Of a stretch of 64,000 nt of DNA, positions 19,903 through 28,256 are shown piece after piece. Numbering within the stretch: the stretch's first letter is position 1; every line of letters starts with the position of its first letter. The notes beneath the pieces are model-generated. The model searched no databases, was not told the DNA's origin, and saw nothing but the letters and a program-made list of their open reading frames with translations. The translations under genes were made by a program, and so were the position numbers. The DNA comes from Halanaeroarchaeum sp. HSR-CO. Lineage in GTDB: Archaea; Halobacteriota; Halobacteria; Halobacteriales; Halobacteriaceae. Location: positions 310,001 to 374,000 of the forward strand of contig NZ_CP087724.1 in the NCBI RefSeq assembly GCF_024972755.1, written 5' to 3'.

Positions 19903-20861
19903 GGGTCCGGCGGTCGACTGCGCTCGCCGATCATATCGCGGAACTCGTCGGGGTCGTCGACGTCCGCTATCTCGTCGCGCTCGATGATCGCGGTGTCGTC
20001 GATCGATTCGCGAGACGCGTCGTCGACGAAGTAGACCGCACGCGTACGCGTGATGTGCCCGAGCGAACTCATGATCCGGGCCCGCTTGACCGCCGCCTCG
20101 GTGAACGCGGAGTGGCCCGTGAGCAGGTTGTCGGCTCGGCGGGTGTCCTCGCTGACCGCGTTGAACGGGGCTCGTTCGGTCGGATGGACGTCGAAGCCGA
20201 TACGGGTGAGGACGGCCACGATCGGTTCGTCCTCGGGGGTCACCTCTGGGTCATCGGGCGTCGGCTCCGCCTCGCGGATGTCCTCGGCACCGTCGAGGAC
20301 GCTGACGGGACTGGTCAGCCCCCCGTCGAACATGTCCTCGAGCTGCGCGGCGACCTCGACGCTCGCGTTCATGCCGTCCTCGTACTTGGAGACGGTCCGT
20401 CGCGAGACGCCGAGTTCTGTCGCGAGACGGCCAAGACTCCAGCCACGCTGTTCGCGCTCGTCGGCCAGAACGTCGCCGTCGATGTTGACGTAGAGACCGC
20501 CCGGCGCCGCGTAGATGAGTGGGGGGACGCCGTGGACGAACAGGTCGAGGGCCGTGTCGGGGTTGACCACCGGGACACCGTGTCTGAAGTAGACGACGCC
20601 GGGCTTGAGGTCCTCGTCGCGTGAGCGGAGACCGATGAGCAGCGGCGTTCCCGCCAGGTAGGTTCCCAGCCGACGCATCTCCCGGCCGGTCGGGCCGTCG
20701 AAGGCATCCACGTTGGCAAGCACTTTGACCAGGAGCAGGTCCTCTCGGCGGCGGGCCGCGATATCGAAGCTCTTGGGACGCGTCGAACAGCGGTCGCTCA
20801 CCATGAAACCCGCATCCTCCAGCATCGCCGTGAGGTTCTCGATGAGCGCGGTACGCGTCAT
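19899..20861 (-). CDS. HTH transcriptional regulator with archaeal nuclease-like N-domain
   Basis: 320 residues. The Cro/C1-type helix-turn-helix spans about 133-175 ([17 protein letters not shown], then [11 protein letters not shown]). In front is a 120-residue domain ([20 protein letters not shown]) typical of the archaeal family annotated as 'putative HTH-type transcriptional regulatory protein'; behind it is a 130-residue domain of unknown role. Targets are unknown. It is divergent from the ZIP-like transporter with its own promoter 24-33 nt before the ATG. Confidence 0.85.
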   Translation of the reverse strand: MTRTALIENLTAMLEDAGFMVSDRCSTRPKSFDIAARRREDLLLVKVLANVDAFDGPTGREMRRLGTYLAGTPLLIGLRSRDEDLKPGVVYFRHGVPVVNPDTALDLFVHGVPPLIYAAPGGLYVNIDGDVLADEREQRGWSLGRLATELGVSRRTVSKYEDGMNASVEVAAQLEDMFDGGLTSPVSVLDGAEDIREAEPTPDDPEVTPEDEPIVAVLTRIGFDVHPTERAPFNAVSEDTRRADNLLTGHSAFTEAAVKRARIMSSLGHITRTRAVYFVDDASRESIDDTAIIERDEIADVDDPDEFRDMIGERSRPPDP

Positions 20862-20884
20862 TCACGTTGAATACAGCACTCACG

Positions 20885-20894
20885 GCATATATGC
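20885..20894 (-). promoter_or_regulatory. Palindromic TATA box of the HTH regulator
   Basis: GCATATATGC, a perfect palindrome, sits 24-33 nt upstream of the minus-strand ATG at 20861. Position and sequence fit a strong TATA box for a leaderless transcript; the flanking G-C pairs make it symmetric. Confidence 0.6.
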
Positions 20895-21031
20895 GTTGTG
20901 CCGTCGAGGGGCCTTCTGTCGGGTGATTTGCCGATTTCGGTAGTCGAGTGGTTCCGCCGAGCACCGGAGCGGATATTCCAATCGACCCCGCGGTCGGTTC
21001 AGTCACCTGGTACGGGCCTTCGACGCAAAAG

Positions 21032-21060
21032 TTATTAATTAGAGGGCGTAATTTGTTAAA
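21032..21060 (+). promoter_or_regulatory. AT-rich promoter region of the ZIP-like gene
   Basis: Two TATA-like stretches, TTATTAATT (21032-21040) and AATTTGTTAAA (21050-21060), stand out in G+C-rich DNA. The first would place a transcript start near 21066, exactly at a mini-ORF ATG; the second would place it near 21085, leaving a short leader before the transporter ATG at 21098. Confidence 0.5.
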
Positions 21061-21065
21061 CAACC

Positions 21066-21098
21066 ATGGAACGATCGCACCGAACGGGGGGTCGCTGA
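21066..21098 (+). CDS. Possible leader mini-ORF (MERSHRTGGR) overlapping the transporter start
   Basis: Ten codons beginning ATGGAACGA, ending in a TGA that shares one base with the ATG of the transporter (TGATG). The ATG is 26 nt past TTATTAATT, so it could itself be a leaderless start. Short leader reading frames that end on the next start allow translational coupling. The peptide is basic and has no recognisable family; chance is a real alternative. Confidence 0.35.
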   Translation: MERSHRTGGR

Positions 21099-21967
21099 TG
21101 GAGACGGAAACGGCCCGCCCGGTTTCACGGACTCGCACCCGGCTCGCCTACGGTATCGCCGCGTTGGGCATTGTAGGGCTGCTCGGCGCCATCTCGCTGG
21201 GACTGGCCTACGGTCGCACCAAACTCGTCGGGATCGTCGTCTTCGGCTTCATCGCGATGATGCTGGGCGTCCTCGTCAGCCGGCTGGGCAACTTCGCCAC
21301 CCCGGGCCGACAGGTCTGGGCGTACGGTCTCGCGAGCGGCGCGATGCTCGCCAGTGCGGCGGCCCTGATCGCCCCGAAAGCGATCACCCAGCACCCGGAG
21401 TACGGCGGCTTCGCCATCGCCCTCGGCTACCTGATCGGCTACGGCGGTCACGAACTCGGCCACCTCGTCACCCACTACGAGCTCCCGGTCAACGCCGCGA
21501 CGTCGGAACTCACGCTCCACGCCCTCGCGGCGGGATCCATTATGGGCGTGGCCTACGGTGCACTCCCCTCGCTGACGGCGCTGTTCGGCTACGGGATCGT
21601 CGCTCACAAGTTCCCGGCCGGGTTCACCGGGACGGAGGCAGTCAAACAGGCCAACCTCCCCGTGAGCGTGATGTTCTTGCCGGCGGCCGCCGTCGCGATT
21701 TCGGCGATTCCGCTGTCGATTCTCACTCCGACGCTCTCGCCGATCGTCAAGGCCATCTTCTTCGGCGTCTCGACTGGTGTCTTCGCTCACGTCGGGATCG
21801 ACATGCTCCCCGAGTGCTCTCACGTCGGTTCCCACGCGGACGCGACCGGTCACGGCGCGGTCCAGTGTTCGACAGAAGCCGACCGGCTGCGCCAGTACGC
21901 CGTGCTGAGCACCTTCCTCGGCGCGGGAGCCATCTTCGTCTTCTGGCAGTTCCTCAGCATGGGCTGA
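21098..21967 (+). CDS. ZIP-family-like metal transporter
   Basis: 289 residues, about eight transmembrane helices. The conserved His-containing membrane segments of ZIP transporters appear as GGHELGHLVTHYELP, GIVAHKFPAGF and VFAHVGIDMLPECSHVG, the last two matching the HNxPEG-type motifs of helices IV and V that hold the metal site, though the PEG of helix IV is PAG here. Likely uptake or export of Zn, Fe or Mn. A longer in-frame reading upstream passes through the promoter and is rejected. Confidence 0.75.
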   Translation: METETARPVSRTRTRLAYGIAALGIVGLLGAISLGLAYGRTKLVGIVVFGFIAMMLGVLVSRLGNFATPGRQVWAYGLASGAMLASAAALIAPKAITQHPEYGGFAIALGYLIGYGGHELGHLVTHYELPVNAATSELTLHALAAGSIMGVAYGALPSLTALFGYGIVAHKFPAGFTGTEAVKQANLPVSVMFLPAAAVAISAIPLSILTPTLSPIVKAIFFGVSTGVFAHVGIDMLPECSHVGSHADATGHGAVQCSTEADRLRQYAVLSTFLGAGAIFVFWQFLSMG

Positions 21968-22190
21968 GTGGGGGTCGCTCCACCGACGCTACCGGCTTGA
22001 CGGGCACTGGCGCCCACCGGCGTGGCGGTCGTTCGGAAATCCACGCGACGGGACGTCTCTCTCGCGAACAGCAGCGAGCTCCGCTCTCTCGAACGACGGC
22101 ATCGCTGTCTCGCACGCCAGCCGGATTGTTCTCTTTGCGCGCTACGCCACCGCATCCGTTACGGTGCCCAGTGCAACCGCGACACTGCCG

Positions 22191-22197
22191 TTTAGTA
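22191..22197 (+). promoter_or_regulatory. TATA-like element of tiaS
   Basis: TTTAGTA lies 17-23 nt before the GTG at 22214 (23-29 nt before an alternative GTG at 22220). The remainder of the 246-nt gap after the ZIP-like gene shows no gene or clear repeat. Confidence 0.45.
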
Positions 22198-22213
22198 GGT
22201 CCGCCCGCTATCG

Positions 22214-23479
22214 GTGAGCGTGCAGACCGTCATCGGCATCGACGACACGGACTCTCGCGAGCGCGGCATGTGTACGACCTACGCCGCCCGCCTGGTCGCC
22301 CGCCGCCTCCGCGAACGGGGCCACCGGGTGTCGGAGATCCGTCTCGTCCGACTCAACCCCGCCGTCGAGCACAAGACCCGGGGCAATGCGGCCCTCGCCA
22401 TCCACACCGCGGCACCACCAGCAGTCGCCTTCGACGCCGCCACCGGCGTGGTGAACGAGACCGCCGAGACGGACGACGAGCGGACCAACCCGGGGGTCGT
22501 CGTCGCCACCGCGGTCGACGAACCGGTCGTCGCGTTCGCGGCCGACGCCGTCTCCACGTTCCACACCATCGAGGACGCCGACCGACTCGTCGCCGAGCGT
22601 GACTACCGGAGTGCGGGGTGGGGCGTCGGCCGGGGGAAGATCGGTGCCCTCGCCGCCGTCGGCGCCCACGCGGCCTTCGACGATTGGACCTACGAGTACA
22701 TCGCCTATCGCGACCCCGACCGCTGGGGGACGCCCCGGGACGTCGACGTGGACTCGCTGTTCGCGGCCGCGGACGCGGCGTATCCCGGCGCCTGGGATAC
22801 CGTCGACCGCGGCGAGGGTGCCCCGGTCTGTGTCCCGAACGCCCCCGGCCCCATCCTCTACGGCATCCGGGGCGACGACCCGGTAGCGCTCGCGCGGGTG
22901 GCTGCCGGGGTCGAATCCGAACCCGTTCACGATCGGGCACTCTTCGTCACGAACCAGGGCACCGACGTCCACGTTCAGCCGGGGAAACTCGGCGACCTGT
23001 CCGAGGGTCGGGCCTACCGACTCACCGCGGACGTGGTCGAGGCTCCCGAGACCGGGCCGGGTGGCCACGTCTTCTTCGCCGTCGGCGACGGCGACGAACG
23101 GCTGGCCTGTGTCGCGTTCGAACCGACCAAGCGGTTCCGGGACCGGGTGCGGGACCTGCGGGTCGGCGACCGGGTGACGGTGGTCGGCGAGGTGACCGAC
23201 GGGACGCTCAAACTCGAGAAGTTCGCCGTCCGCGACCTGCAGGAGACGACGCTCGCTACGCCCACCTGCCCAACCTGTGGCCGGTCGATGGAGAGTGCCG
23301 GTGCCGACCAGGGGTACCGGTGTCGGGACTGTGGGACGAGCGCGCCCGGACGGGTCGAAGTGCCCGTCTCGCGGGACCTCGAGGCGGGCTGGTACGAGGT
23401 TCCGCCGGTCGCGAGACGCCACGTCGCGAAACCACTGATCAGGGGTGGGTTCGACGCGCCGACACATCCCGAGCGGTGA
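22214..23479 (+). CDS. tiaS: tRNA(Ile2) 2-agmatinylcytidine synthetase TiaS
   Basis: 421 residues. TiaS attaches agmatine to C34 of the CAU-anticodon isoleucine tRNA so that it reads AUA; the pathway is archaeal. The N-terminus VIGIDDTDSRERGMCTTYAA and the segments RLNPAVEHKTRGNAALAI and GWGVGRGKIGALAAVGA are diagnostic. An OB-fold lies around 265-345 and a zinc ribbon (CPTCGRSM, then CRDCG) around 350-375. Start GTG at 22214; a second GTG two codons later is equally possible. Confidence 0.95.
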   Translation: MSVQTVIGIDDTDSRERGMCTTYAARLVARRLRERGHRVSEIRLVRLNPAVEHKTRGNAALAIHTAAPPAVAFDAATGVVNETAETDDERTNPGVVVATAVDEPVVAFAADAVSTFHTIEDADRLVAERDYRSAGWGVGRGKIGALAAVGAHAAFDDWTYEYIAYRDPDRWGTPRDVDVDSLFAAADAAYPGAWDTVDRGEGAPVCVPNAPGPILYGIRGDDPVALARVAAGVESEPVHDRALFVTNQGTDVHVQPGKLGDLSEGRAYRLTADVVEAPETGPGGHVFFAVGDGDERLACVAFEPTKRFRDRVRDLRVGDRVTVVGEVTDGTLKLEKFAVRDLQETTLATPTCPTCGRSMESAGADQGYRCRDCGTSAPGRVEVPVSRDLEAGWYEVPPVARRHVAKPLIRGGFDAPTHPER

Positions 23480-23491
23480 GCAACGCCGGTC

Positions 23492-24574
23492 TCAGTACTT
23501 CAGTCCGCTACCGGTGAGGGGCACCACGACGTCGTCGTCCGTCGACAGGACGCCCCGCTCTCGGTAGGCTTCGAGCCCGGCCACGGCGATCGCGCTCGTC
23601 GGCTCGACGTAGAACCCACGCTCGTGGAGCGCGGTCAGTGCAGCTTCGGTCGCCGCCTCGCCGATGGCGATGGCGTCGCCGCCCGTGTCGTCGACGGCGT
23701 CGAGGATCTGCTTCTGGCGAACGGGGTCGGTGATCTGGATGCCGTCCGCCACGTCGTTGATCGGTCCATCGGCGTCCTCATTGAGTGCAGCCGCGATGGG
23801 TGCGACGCCGGCCGCCTGCACTCCCAGCAGTCGCGGGACGGAGTCAGTCCACCCGGCGTCCCGGAGGGCCGTGAAGCCCCGGTAGGCACCCAGGAAGAGG
23901 GTGCCGTGCCCGAGGGGGACGACGACCGCGTCCGGGACCGACCAGTCACGCTGGGCGGCCAGTTCGACGGCGAACGTCGCGGTCCCTGCGAAAAAGGCCG
24001 GGTTCCAGGCGTGGCTCGCGTACCAGGCGTCACCCGCCTCGACGGCGGCGACGCAGGCGTCGGTCACGTCCTGCCGTGTGCCCTCGATGGGGACCGGCGT
24101 CGCGCCGACCCGCCTGATGGCCTTCAGTTTCGATTCCTTGGCCCCGGCGGGGACGTAGATGTCGGCTTCGACGCCCGCACGCGCGGCGTACTGGGCGATG
24201 GCGGCCCCTGCGTTACCGGAAGAGTCCTCGACGACGCGGTCGACGCCGAGTTCGACCGCGCGGGAGAGGGTGGCCGTCGCGCCCCGGTCCTTGAAACTCC
24301 CGGAGGGCAAGACGTACTCGAGTTTGAACGTCGCGTCCCAGGCTGGTGCGTCGGCCAGCGGCGTCCACCCCTCGCCGAGCGTGACGTGCGGTTCGATCGG
24401 CAGGAAGTCCTCGAACGCCCAGAGGCCGCGGGCGACGCCGAGCGTCTCCGGCGGACCGTCGGGGAGCGGTCGCTCCGCGAAGTCCAGTGGGTGGCCGCAG
24501 GTGCACTGCCAGGGCTCTCCGGGCCCCGCGTCGTAGGTCTCGCCGCAATCTGGGCAGACGAGCGAGGCGGCCAT
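23492..24574 (-). CDS. thrC: Threonine synthase
   Basis: 360 residues, PLP fold-type II enzyme converting O-phosphohomoserine to threonine. A small zinc-ribbon-like N-terminus (C7, C10, C24, C26) precedes the catalytic domain; the PLP lysine is K95 in SGSFKDRGAT and the phosphate loop reads VEDSSGNAGAAIAQYAA. Haloarchaea often carry more than one ThrC-like protein, so a related dehydratase activity cannot be excluded. Its ATG shares one base with the stop of the AstE/AspA-like gene upstream (TGATG), so the pair is one operon. Confidence 0.88.
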   Translation of the reverse strand: MAASLVCPDCGETYDAGPGEPWQCTCGHPLDFAERPLPDGPPETLGVARGLWAFEDFLPIEPHVTLGEGWTPLADAPAWDATFKLEYVLPSGSFKDRGATATLSRAVELGVDRVVEDSSGNAGAAIAQYAARAGVEADIYVPAGAKESKLKAIRRVGATPVPIEGTRQDVTDACVAAVEAGDAWYASHAWNPAFFAGTATFAVELAAQRDWSVPDAVVVPLGHGTLFLGAYRGFTALRDAGWTDSVPRLLGVQAAGVAPIAAALNEDADGPINDVADGIQITDPVRQKQILDAVDDTGGDAIAIGEAATEAALTALHERGFYVEPTSAIAVAGLEAYRERGVLSTDDDVVVPLTGSGLKY

Positions 24575-25530
24575 CAGACCGAGTCCACCTCGGTACCGAC
24601 CGAACAGACGTACTCGCCCGTCGCGACCTGCGGGAGTCGGCGGGCCCGCCAGAACACCCCGTCGCGGTCCGCCGTGATGCGCGCCTTCAGCGACCCGAAG
24701 ACGTCGGTGATCTCGAAGAGGACGTCGCCGCGGGTGACCCCCGCACCCAGATCGACGTGGAAGCGGACCAACCCGCCCGACGGAGCGCCGTATCGGTCGA
24801 AATCCCTCGCTCTCACCTGCACACCCGGTGTGGGATCGCCGTCGAGGAATCCGTAGTGTTCGAGGACGTTGAAGACGCCCTGGACGCCGGTCTCGATGCT
24901 CTCCTCGTCCCACCCGACCGTCCCGCCGAGTTCCGGGTCGATGGTCGGGATACCCTCGTCGGGGGCGACCCGCGCCAGTTGTCCCTCCGGACCGCGCTGA
25001 TCCAGGATGTGGCCGGCGCCGAAGGTGCGGGCGAGTTCGAGGCACTCGTCGTGGAGTCGGTGATGACGCCCACAGCGGACCCGCGCCTCGTCGATCATCT
25101 GCGAGGTCGAGCCCTGGTGGAGGTCGAGGATGATGTCGGCCTCCGTCGCCACCTCGAAGGTGGCACTGGCGATGCGTTCCGAGGAGCTCCCGTTCGGGTC
25201 GCCGGGGTAGGCCCGGTTGAGTTTGGTGTCGTCGATGGGGTTGCGGTGCTCGGCGACCTGGTAGGCGTGATAGTTCGCGATGCCGACCACCAGCACCTCG
25301 CCCGCGAGGTCGCCCGGGTCGATCTGGGGGACGACGCGGCTCACCACCCCGAGGCCGTTGAGTTCGTCGCCATCGCTGACCGCCTGGATGTAGAGTGTCT
25401 TCCCCGCACGGTCCCCGTTGACGACCGCCACTGGCAGGCCGAACTCCGCTCCGTCTCTGGTCTCCCCGACGACCAGTCGACCAGTGTCGACCTCCCCCGG
25501 CGCAGCGCTCGCAGAGCCGAGCCTTCTCAT
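24574..25530 (-). CDS. AstE/AspA-like zinc hydrolase (M14 family) with altered metal motif
   Basis: 318 residues. The succinylglutamate desuccinylase/aspartoacylase family cleaves N-acyl amino acids. Seen here: the substrate motif HRNPIDDTKLNRAYPGDPNG and the third ligand H138 (DLHQGS). The usual HxxE ligand pair reads DGDE instead, D53 replacing His and E56 kept. The C-terminal half is a beta-rich domain like those of AstE relatives. It is translationally coupled to thrC, so a role in amino-acid metabolism is inferred; the substrate is unknown. Confidence 0.82.
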   Translation of the reverse strand: MRRLGSASAAPGEVDTGRLVVGETRDGAEFGLPVAVVNGDRAGKTLYIQAVSDGDELNGLGVVSRVVPQIDPGDLAGEVLVVGIANYHAYQVAEHRNPIDDTKLNRAYPGDPNGSSSERIASATFEVATEADIILDLHQGSTSQMIDEARVRCGRHHRLHDECLELARTFGAGHILDQRGPEGQLARVAPDEGIPTIDPELGGTVGWDEESIETGVQGVFNVLEHYGFLDGDPTPGVQVRARDFDRYGAPSGGLVRFHVDLGAGVTRGDVLFEITDVFGSLKARITADRDGVFWRARRLPQVATGEYVCSVGTEVDSV

Positions 25531-25588
25531 TGTGTCTGATGGCCGCCGCTATCACCTTGAGCGATTCGGTTGTCCCGGGCCTCGCCGC

Positions 25589-26800
25589 CTATTCGTCGTG
25601 GATGGGGTCCCGGCCGGCGAGGTCGCGAAGTCGATCCGCCCCGGCACGAGTCCCCTTGGCGATGAGGATGTCACCGGCCTCGAGGGCCGTCGTGGGACCG
25701 GGCTGGACGACCCACTCGTCGCCGCCCGTTCCCGGCCGCCGGACTGCGATGACTCGCATCCCCGTCTCGGTTTTGACGGCCCGTTCGCCGATCGTGGTCC
25801 CGTCGAGGACGCTCCCCTGGGCGACCGTCGTCCGGGCGATGATCTCGTCCGACTCCTCGACGGCCTCCTGAACCACGACGTGGGTGTCGAGTCCCCTGAG
25901 GACGCCCTCGGAGATCTCCAGGGCCGCGTCGCTGATAACCTCCGTCGAGGTCGCGATCTGCATGAGGCCTCGGAGCGAGACGGGATCGTCGACGCGACCG
26001 GCGGCCCGCAGCGTCCACGCCTCGAACCTCGATTTCAACGCGTCGACCTCGGCTTCGAGCTCGACGACCTCTTCGGCGAGGTCGGTGCTGTGAAAGAGAA
26101 CGCTGCCGTAAGCCAGGTCGACCGCGAGCTCGCTCATGTTCTTCATCAACACCAGCGAGTCGACGGCCCGTTCGAGATCCTCGACCTTCGGCTCCAGCGG
26201 TTCGAGGCGTTCGTAGGAACTCCCCGTGACAGCCTCGTAGACGGTCTCTATACCAGCTTCGGGGCCTCGGAGCAGGAGGGCGTCACCGGCGCGTAGGGTG
26301 GTGGCCTGATCGGGGTTCATCACCCAGTCACCGCCGCGACGGATGGCGAGCACGCGGACGCCGGTCTCCGTCTCCATGTTGCTGTCGCCGAGCGTGCGGT
26401 CCGCGTAAGCGGAGGATTCGACGAGTTGCCCACGCACCAGACTCTCGACCGCCTCGGGCAGTGCCGAGCGGATGTCGTCGGGGACGCCGATGTCCTCGAG
26501 GACGACCTTGGCGATGTCGCCTGCCGCGTCGCTCACCTTCTCCGCCGCCCCGATGATCCCCAGGACGGGCGCGAGCGTCTCCGCGTCCTCCGGGTTGCGC
26601 GCCGCGAGTAACAGACTCATCCGGGCGCGCAACTGCAGGACGTCCATGCGCTCTTCGAGGGCCAGCACCTCTTCGGCGACGGCGTCGCTCCGGTGGAGCA
26701 CCGCCGAATACGAGAGGTCGATGAGGAGTTCGGCGGTGTCTTTCATCTCCGCGAGGAGGTCTTTGACGCTCGCGGGTTCGTACTCGACGCGACCAGCCAT
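25589..26800 (-). CDS. Doubled PhoU-like/TrkA_C protein, potassium-channel regulator type
   Basis: 403 residues made of two similar halves: PhoU-like helices (about 8-95 and 205-300), each followed by a TrkA_C-like beta domain (about 120-190 and 320-395). Matching blocks are VRVLAIRRGGDWVMNPDQATT with LRAGDALL and MRVIAVRRPGTGGDEWVVQP with LEAGDILI. No membrane helix is present, so it is a cytosolic partner rather than the channel. TrkA_C domains bind small ligands such as cyclic di-AMP in some bacteria. The start MAGRVEYEPASV was chosen over a Met nine codons upstream. Confidence 0.85.
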   Translation of the reverse strand: MAGRVEYEPASVKDLLAEMKDTAELLIDLSYSAVLHRSDAVAEEVLALEERMDVLQLRARMSLLLAARNPEDAETLAPVLGIIGAAEKVSDAAGDIAKVVLEDIGVPDDIRSALPEAVESLVRGQLVESSAYADRTLGDSNMETETGVRVLAIRRGGDWVMNPDQATTLRAGDALLLRGPEAGIETVYEAVTGSSYERLEPLEPKVEDLERAVDSLVLMKNMSELAVDLAYGSVLFHSTDLAEEVVELEAEVDALKSRFEAWTLRAAGRVDDPVSLRGLMQIATSTEVISDAALEISEGVLRGLDTHVVVQEAVEESDEIIARTTVAQGSVLDGTTIGERAVKTETGMRVIAVRRPGTGGDEWVVQPGPTTALEAGDILIAKGTRAGADRLRDLAGRDPIHDE

Positions 26801-26860
26801 GTCTCGCCGTTCGCCCCCGGCGAGCAAAAACGTACCCCCGTCAGCCGAGCGGCCCGGTCC

Positions 26861-28018
26861 TCACCGCGCGTCCAGCGGCGTCCAGTCGTTGTCGACGTCG
26901 CCGACGTAGCGGGCCCGCGGCCGAATGATGCGGTTGTCCTCGTACTGTTCGATGATGTGGCCGATCCAGCCGCCGATGCGGCTCATCGTGAACAGGTTAG
27001 TGTAGATGTCCGTCGGGATCTGCATCTGCTTGTAGACGGTGCCCGAGAAGAAGTCGACGTTGGGCGCGATGCCCTTCTCCTCGAGGCCGAGGGAGTCCAT
27101 GTGCGATTCGACCTCGCGGGCCAGCTTGTACCACTTGTCGTCGCCGCCGTCCTCGCCGATGAGCGTCTCGGCGTGTTCCTGGAGGATGTACGCACGGGGG
27201 TCTTTGACGTTGTAGACGCGGTGGCCGTACCCGTAGACGACACCACCCTCGTCGAGGCGGCTGTCGATCCAGTCACCGACGTCTGCCCCGCTCTCGTCGA
27301 TCTCCCCGAGCATGTTGAGGACGTCCTCGTTGGCGCCGCCGTGCAGCGGGCCCGAGAGCGCCCCGATACCGCCCGCGACGGCCTCGTAGGGGTTCGCGAG
27401 AGTACTCGCGATGACCCGCGTCGTGAACGTCGACGCGTTGGTCCCGTGTTCCATGTGGATCTGGAGGGCGGTGTCCATCGCCTCGACGTGGGCCTGATCC
27501 GGTTCCTCGCCGTGGAGCATGTAGAGGAAGTTGGCCGCGTGCGAGAGGTCCTCGCGTGGTTCGACGGGCTCTTTGCCCTCGCGGAGCCGGTTGTACGCGG
27601 CGGTGATGGTCGCGAGCTTCGCGGCGATGGATTGGCCCATCTCGACGACCCCGTCGAGGTCGTTCTCGGGGTCGACCTCGACGTTGTCGTCGTAGCCGGC
27701 GAGGGCCGCCACGGCGGCCTGGAGCGCGCCCATCGGATGCTGGTCGGCGGCCGCCAGGTCCGCGAGCATCTCCATGATCTCGTCGGGGACCGTACGCTGT
27801 TCGGCGAGCGAGCTGGCGAACGCGCTATACTCCGATTCGGTCGGCAACTCGCCGTACCACATCAGGTACAGCGTCTCCTCGAAGTCGCCGTTCTCCGCGA
27901 TCTCGTCGATATCGTACCCGCGGAAGACGAGGCGGCCCTCGTCGCCGAAGACGCGACTGAGTTCGGACTCGTCGATGACCACGCCGTCGAGCCCCTTGTG
28001 AATCTGCTCGGAAGTCAT
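26861..28018 (-). CDS. citZ: Citrate synthase (paralogue 1)
   Basis: 385 residues, type I citrate synthase of the short bacterial/archaeal form. The catalytic residues are present: first His in GALSGPLHGGANEDVL, second His in YGYGHRVYNVKDPRAYIL, Asp in APNVDFFSGTVY. The oxaloacetate-side segment reads IHMEHGTNASTF, different from its neighbour (HADHGFNASTF); AEH-type forms occur in 2-methylcitrate synthases, so substrate choice is open. It is divergent from a second citrate synthase 238 nt away. An AT-rich AATAAATAATTT lies only about 5-16 nt before the ATG, too near to be a normal TATA box. Confidence 0.93.
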   Translation of the reverse strand: MTSEQIHKGLDGVVIDESELSRVFGDEGRLVFRGYDIDEIAENGDFEETLYLMWYGELPTESEYSAFASSLAEQRTVPDEIMEMLADLAAADQHPMGALQAAVAALAGYDDNVEVDPENDLDGVVEMGQSIAAKLATITAAYNRLREGKEPVEPREDLSHAANFLYMLHGEEPDQAHVEAMDTALQIHMEHGTNASTFTTRVIASTLANPYEAVAGGIGALSGPLHGGANEDVLNMLGEIDESGADVGDWIDSRLDEGGVVYGYGHRVYNVKDPRAYILQEHAETLIGEDGGDDKWYKLAREVESHMDSLGLEEKGIAPNVDFFSGTVYKQMQIPTDIYTNLFTMSRIGGWIGHIIEQYEDNRIIRPRARYVGDVDNDWTPLDAR

Positions 28019-28256
28019 ACCAAATTATTTATTGAATAGTGTCCGGTATCAGCCTTACTGTTTCGTGGCCGGATCGACCGGGATTTTACGACAGATGACG
28101 AATGGTTCTTTCGATACCACCGATATCGCGAAACCGCTCACTCGTCTCCCGAGACGGGCCTCTCAGCCCGGTTCGTGACCGGACGTCGATCGCCGGGTCT
28201 GCCGGTAGTAAAGCATACGTCGTTAACCGTCGAAGGTCACTGTTGTAAGAGATACC
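28019..28256. promoter_or_regulatory. Shared promoter region of the two divergent citrate synthase genes
   Basis: 238 nt with several symmetric elements. TTTCGATA (28109-28116) faces TATCGCGAAA (28124-28133), an inverted repeat with one extra base. CGTCTC-CC-GAGACG (28143-28156) is a near-perfect palindrome followed by a GGGC/GCCC hairpin (about 28156-28169). TTAACC near 28223-28228 lies about 30 nt before the ATG at 28257 and may be its TATA box. Shared control of the pair is inferred. Confidence 0.45.

Noticed and set aside
23492-25555. One large fused protein over thrC and the AstE/AspA-like gene
   Set aside because: The upstream half is the wrong frame of the AstE/AspA-like gene; thrC has a good start with zinc-ribbon N-terminus at 24574.
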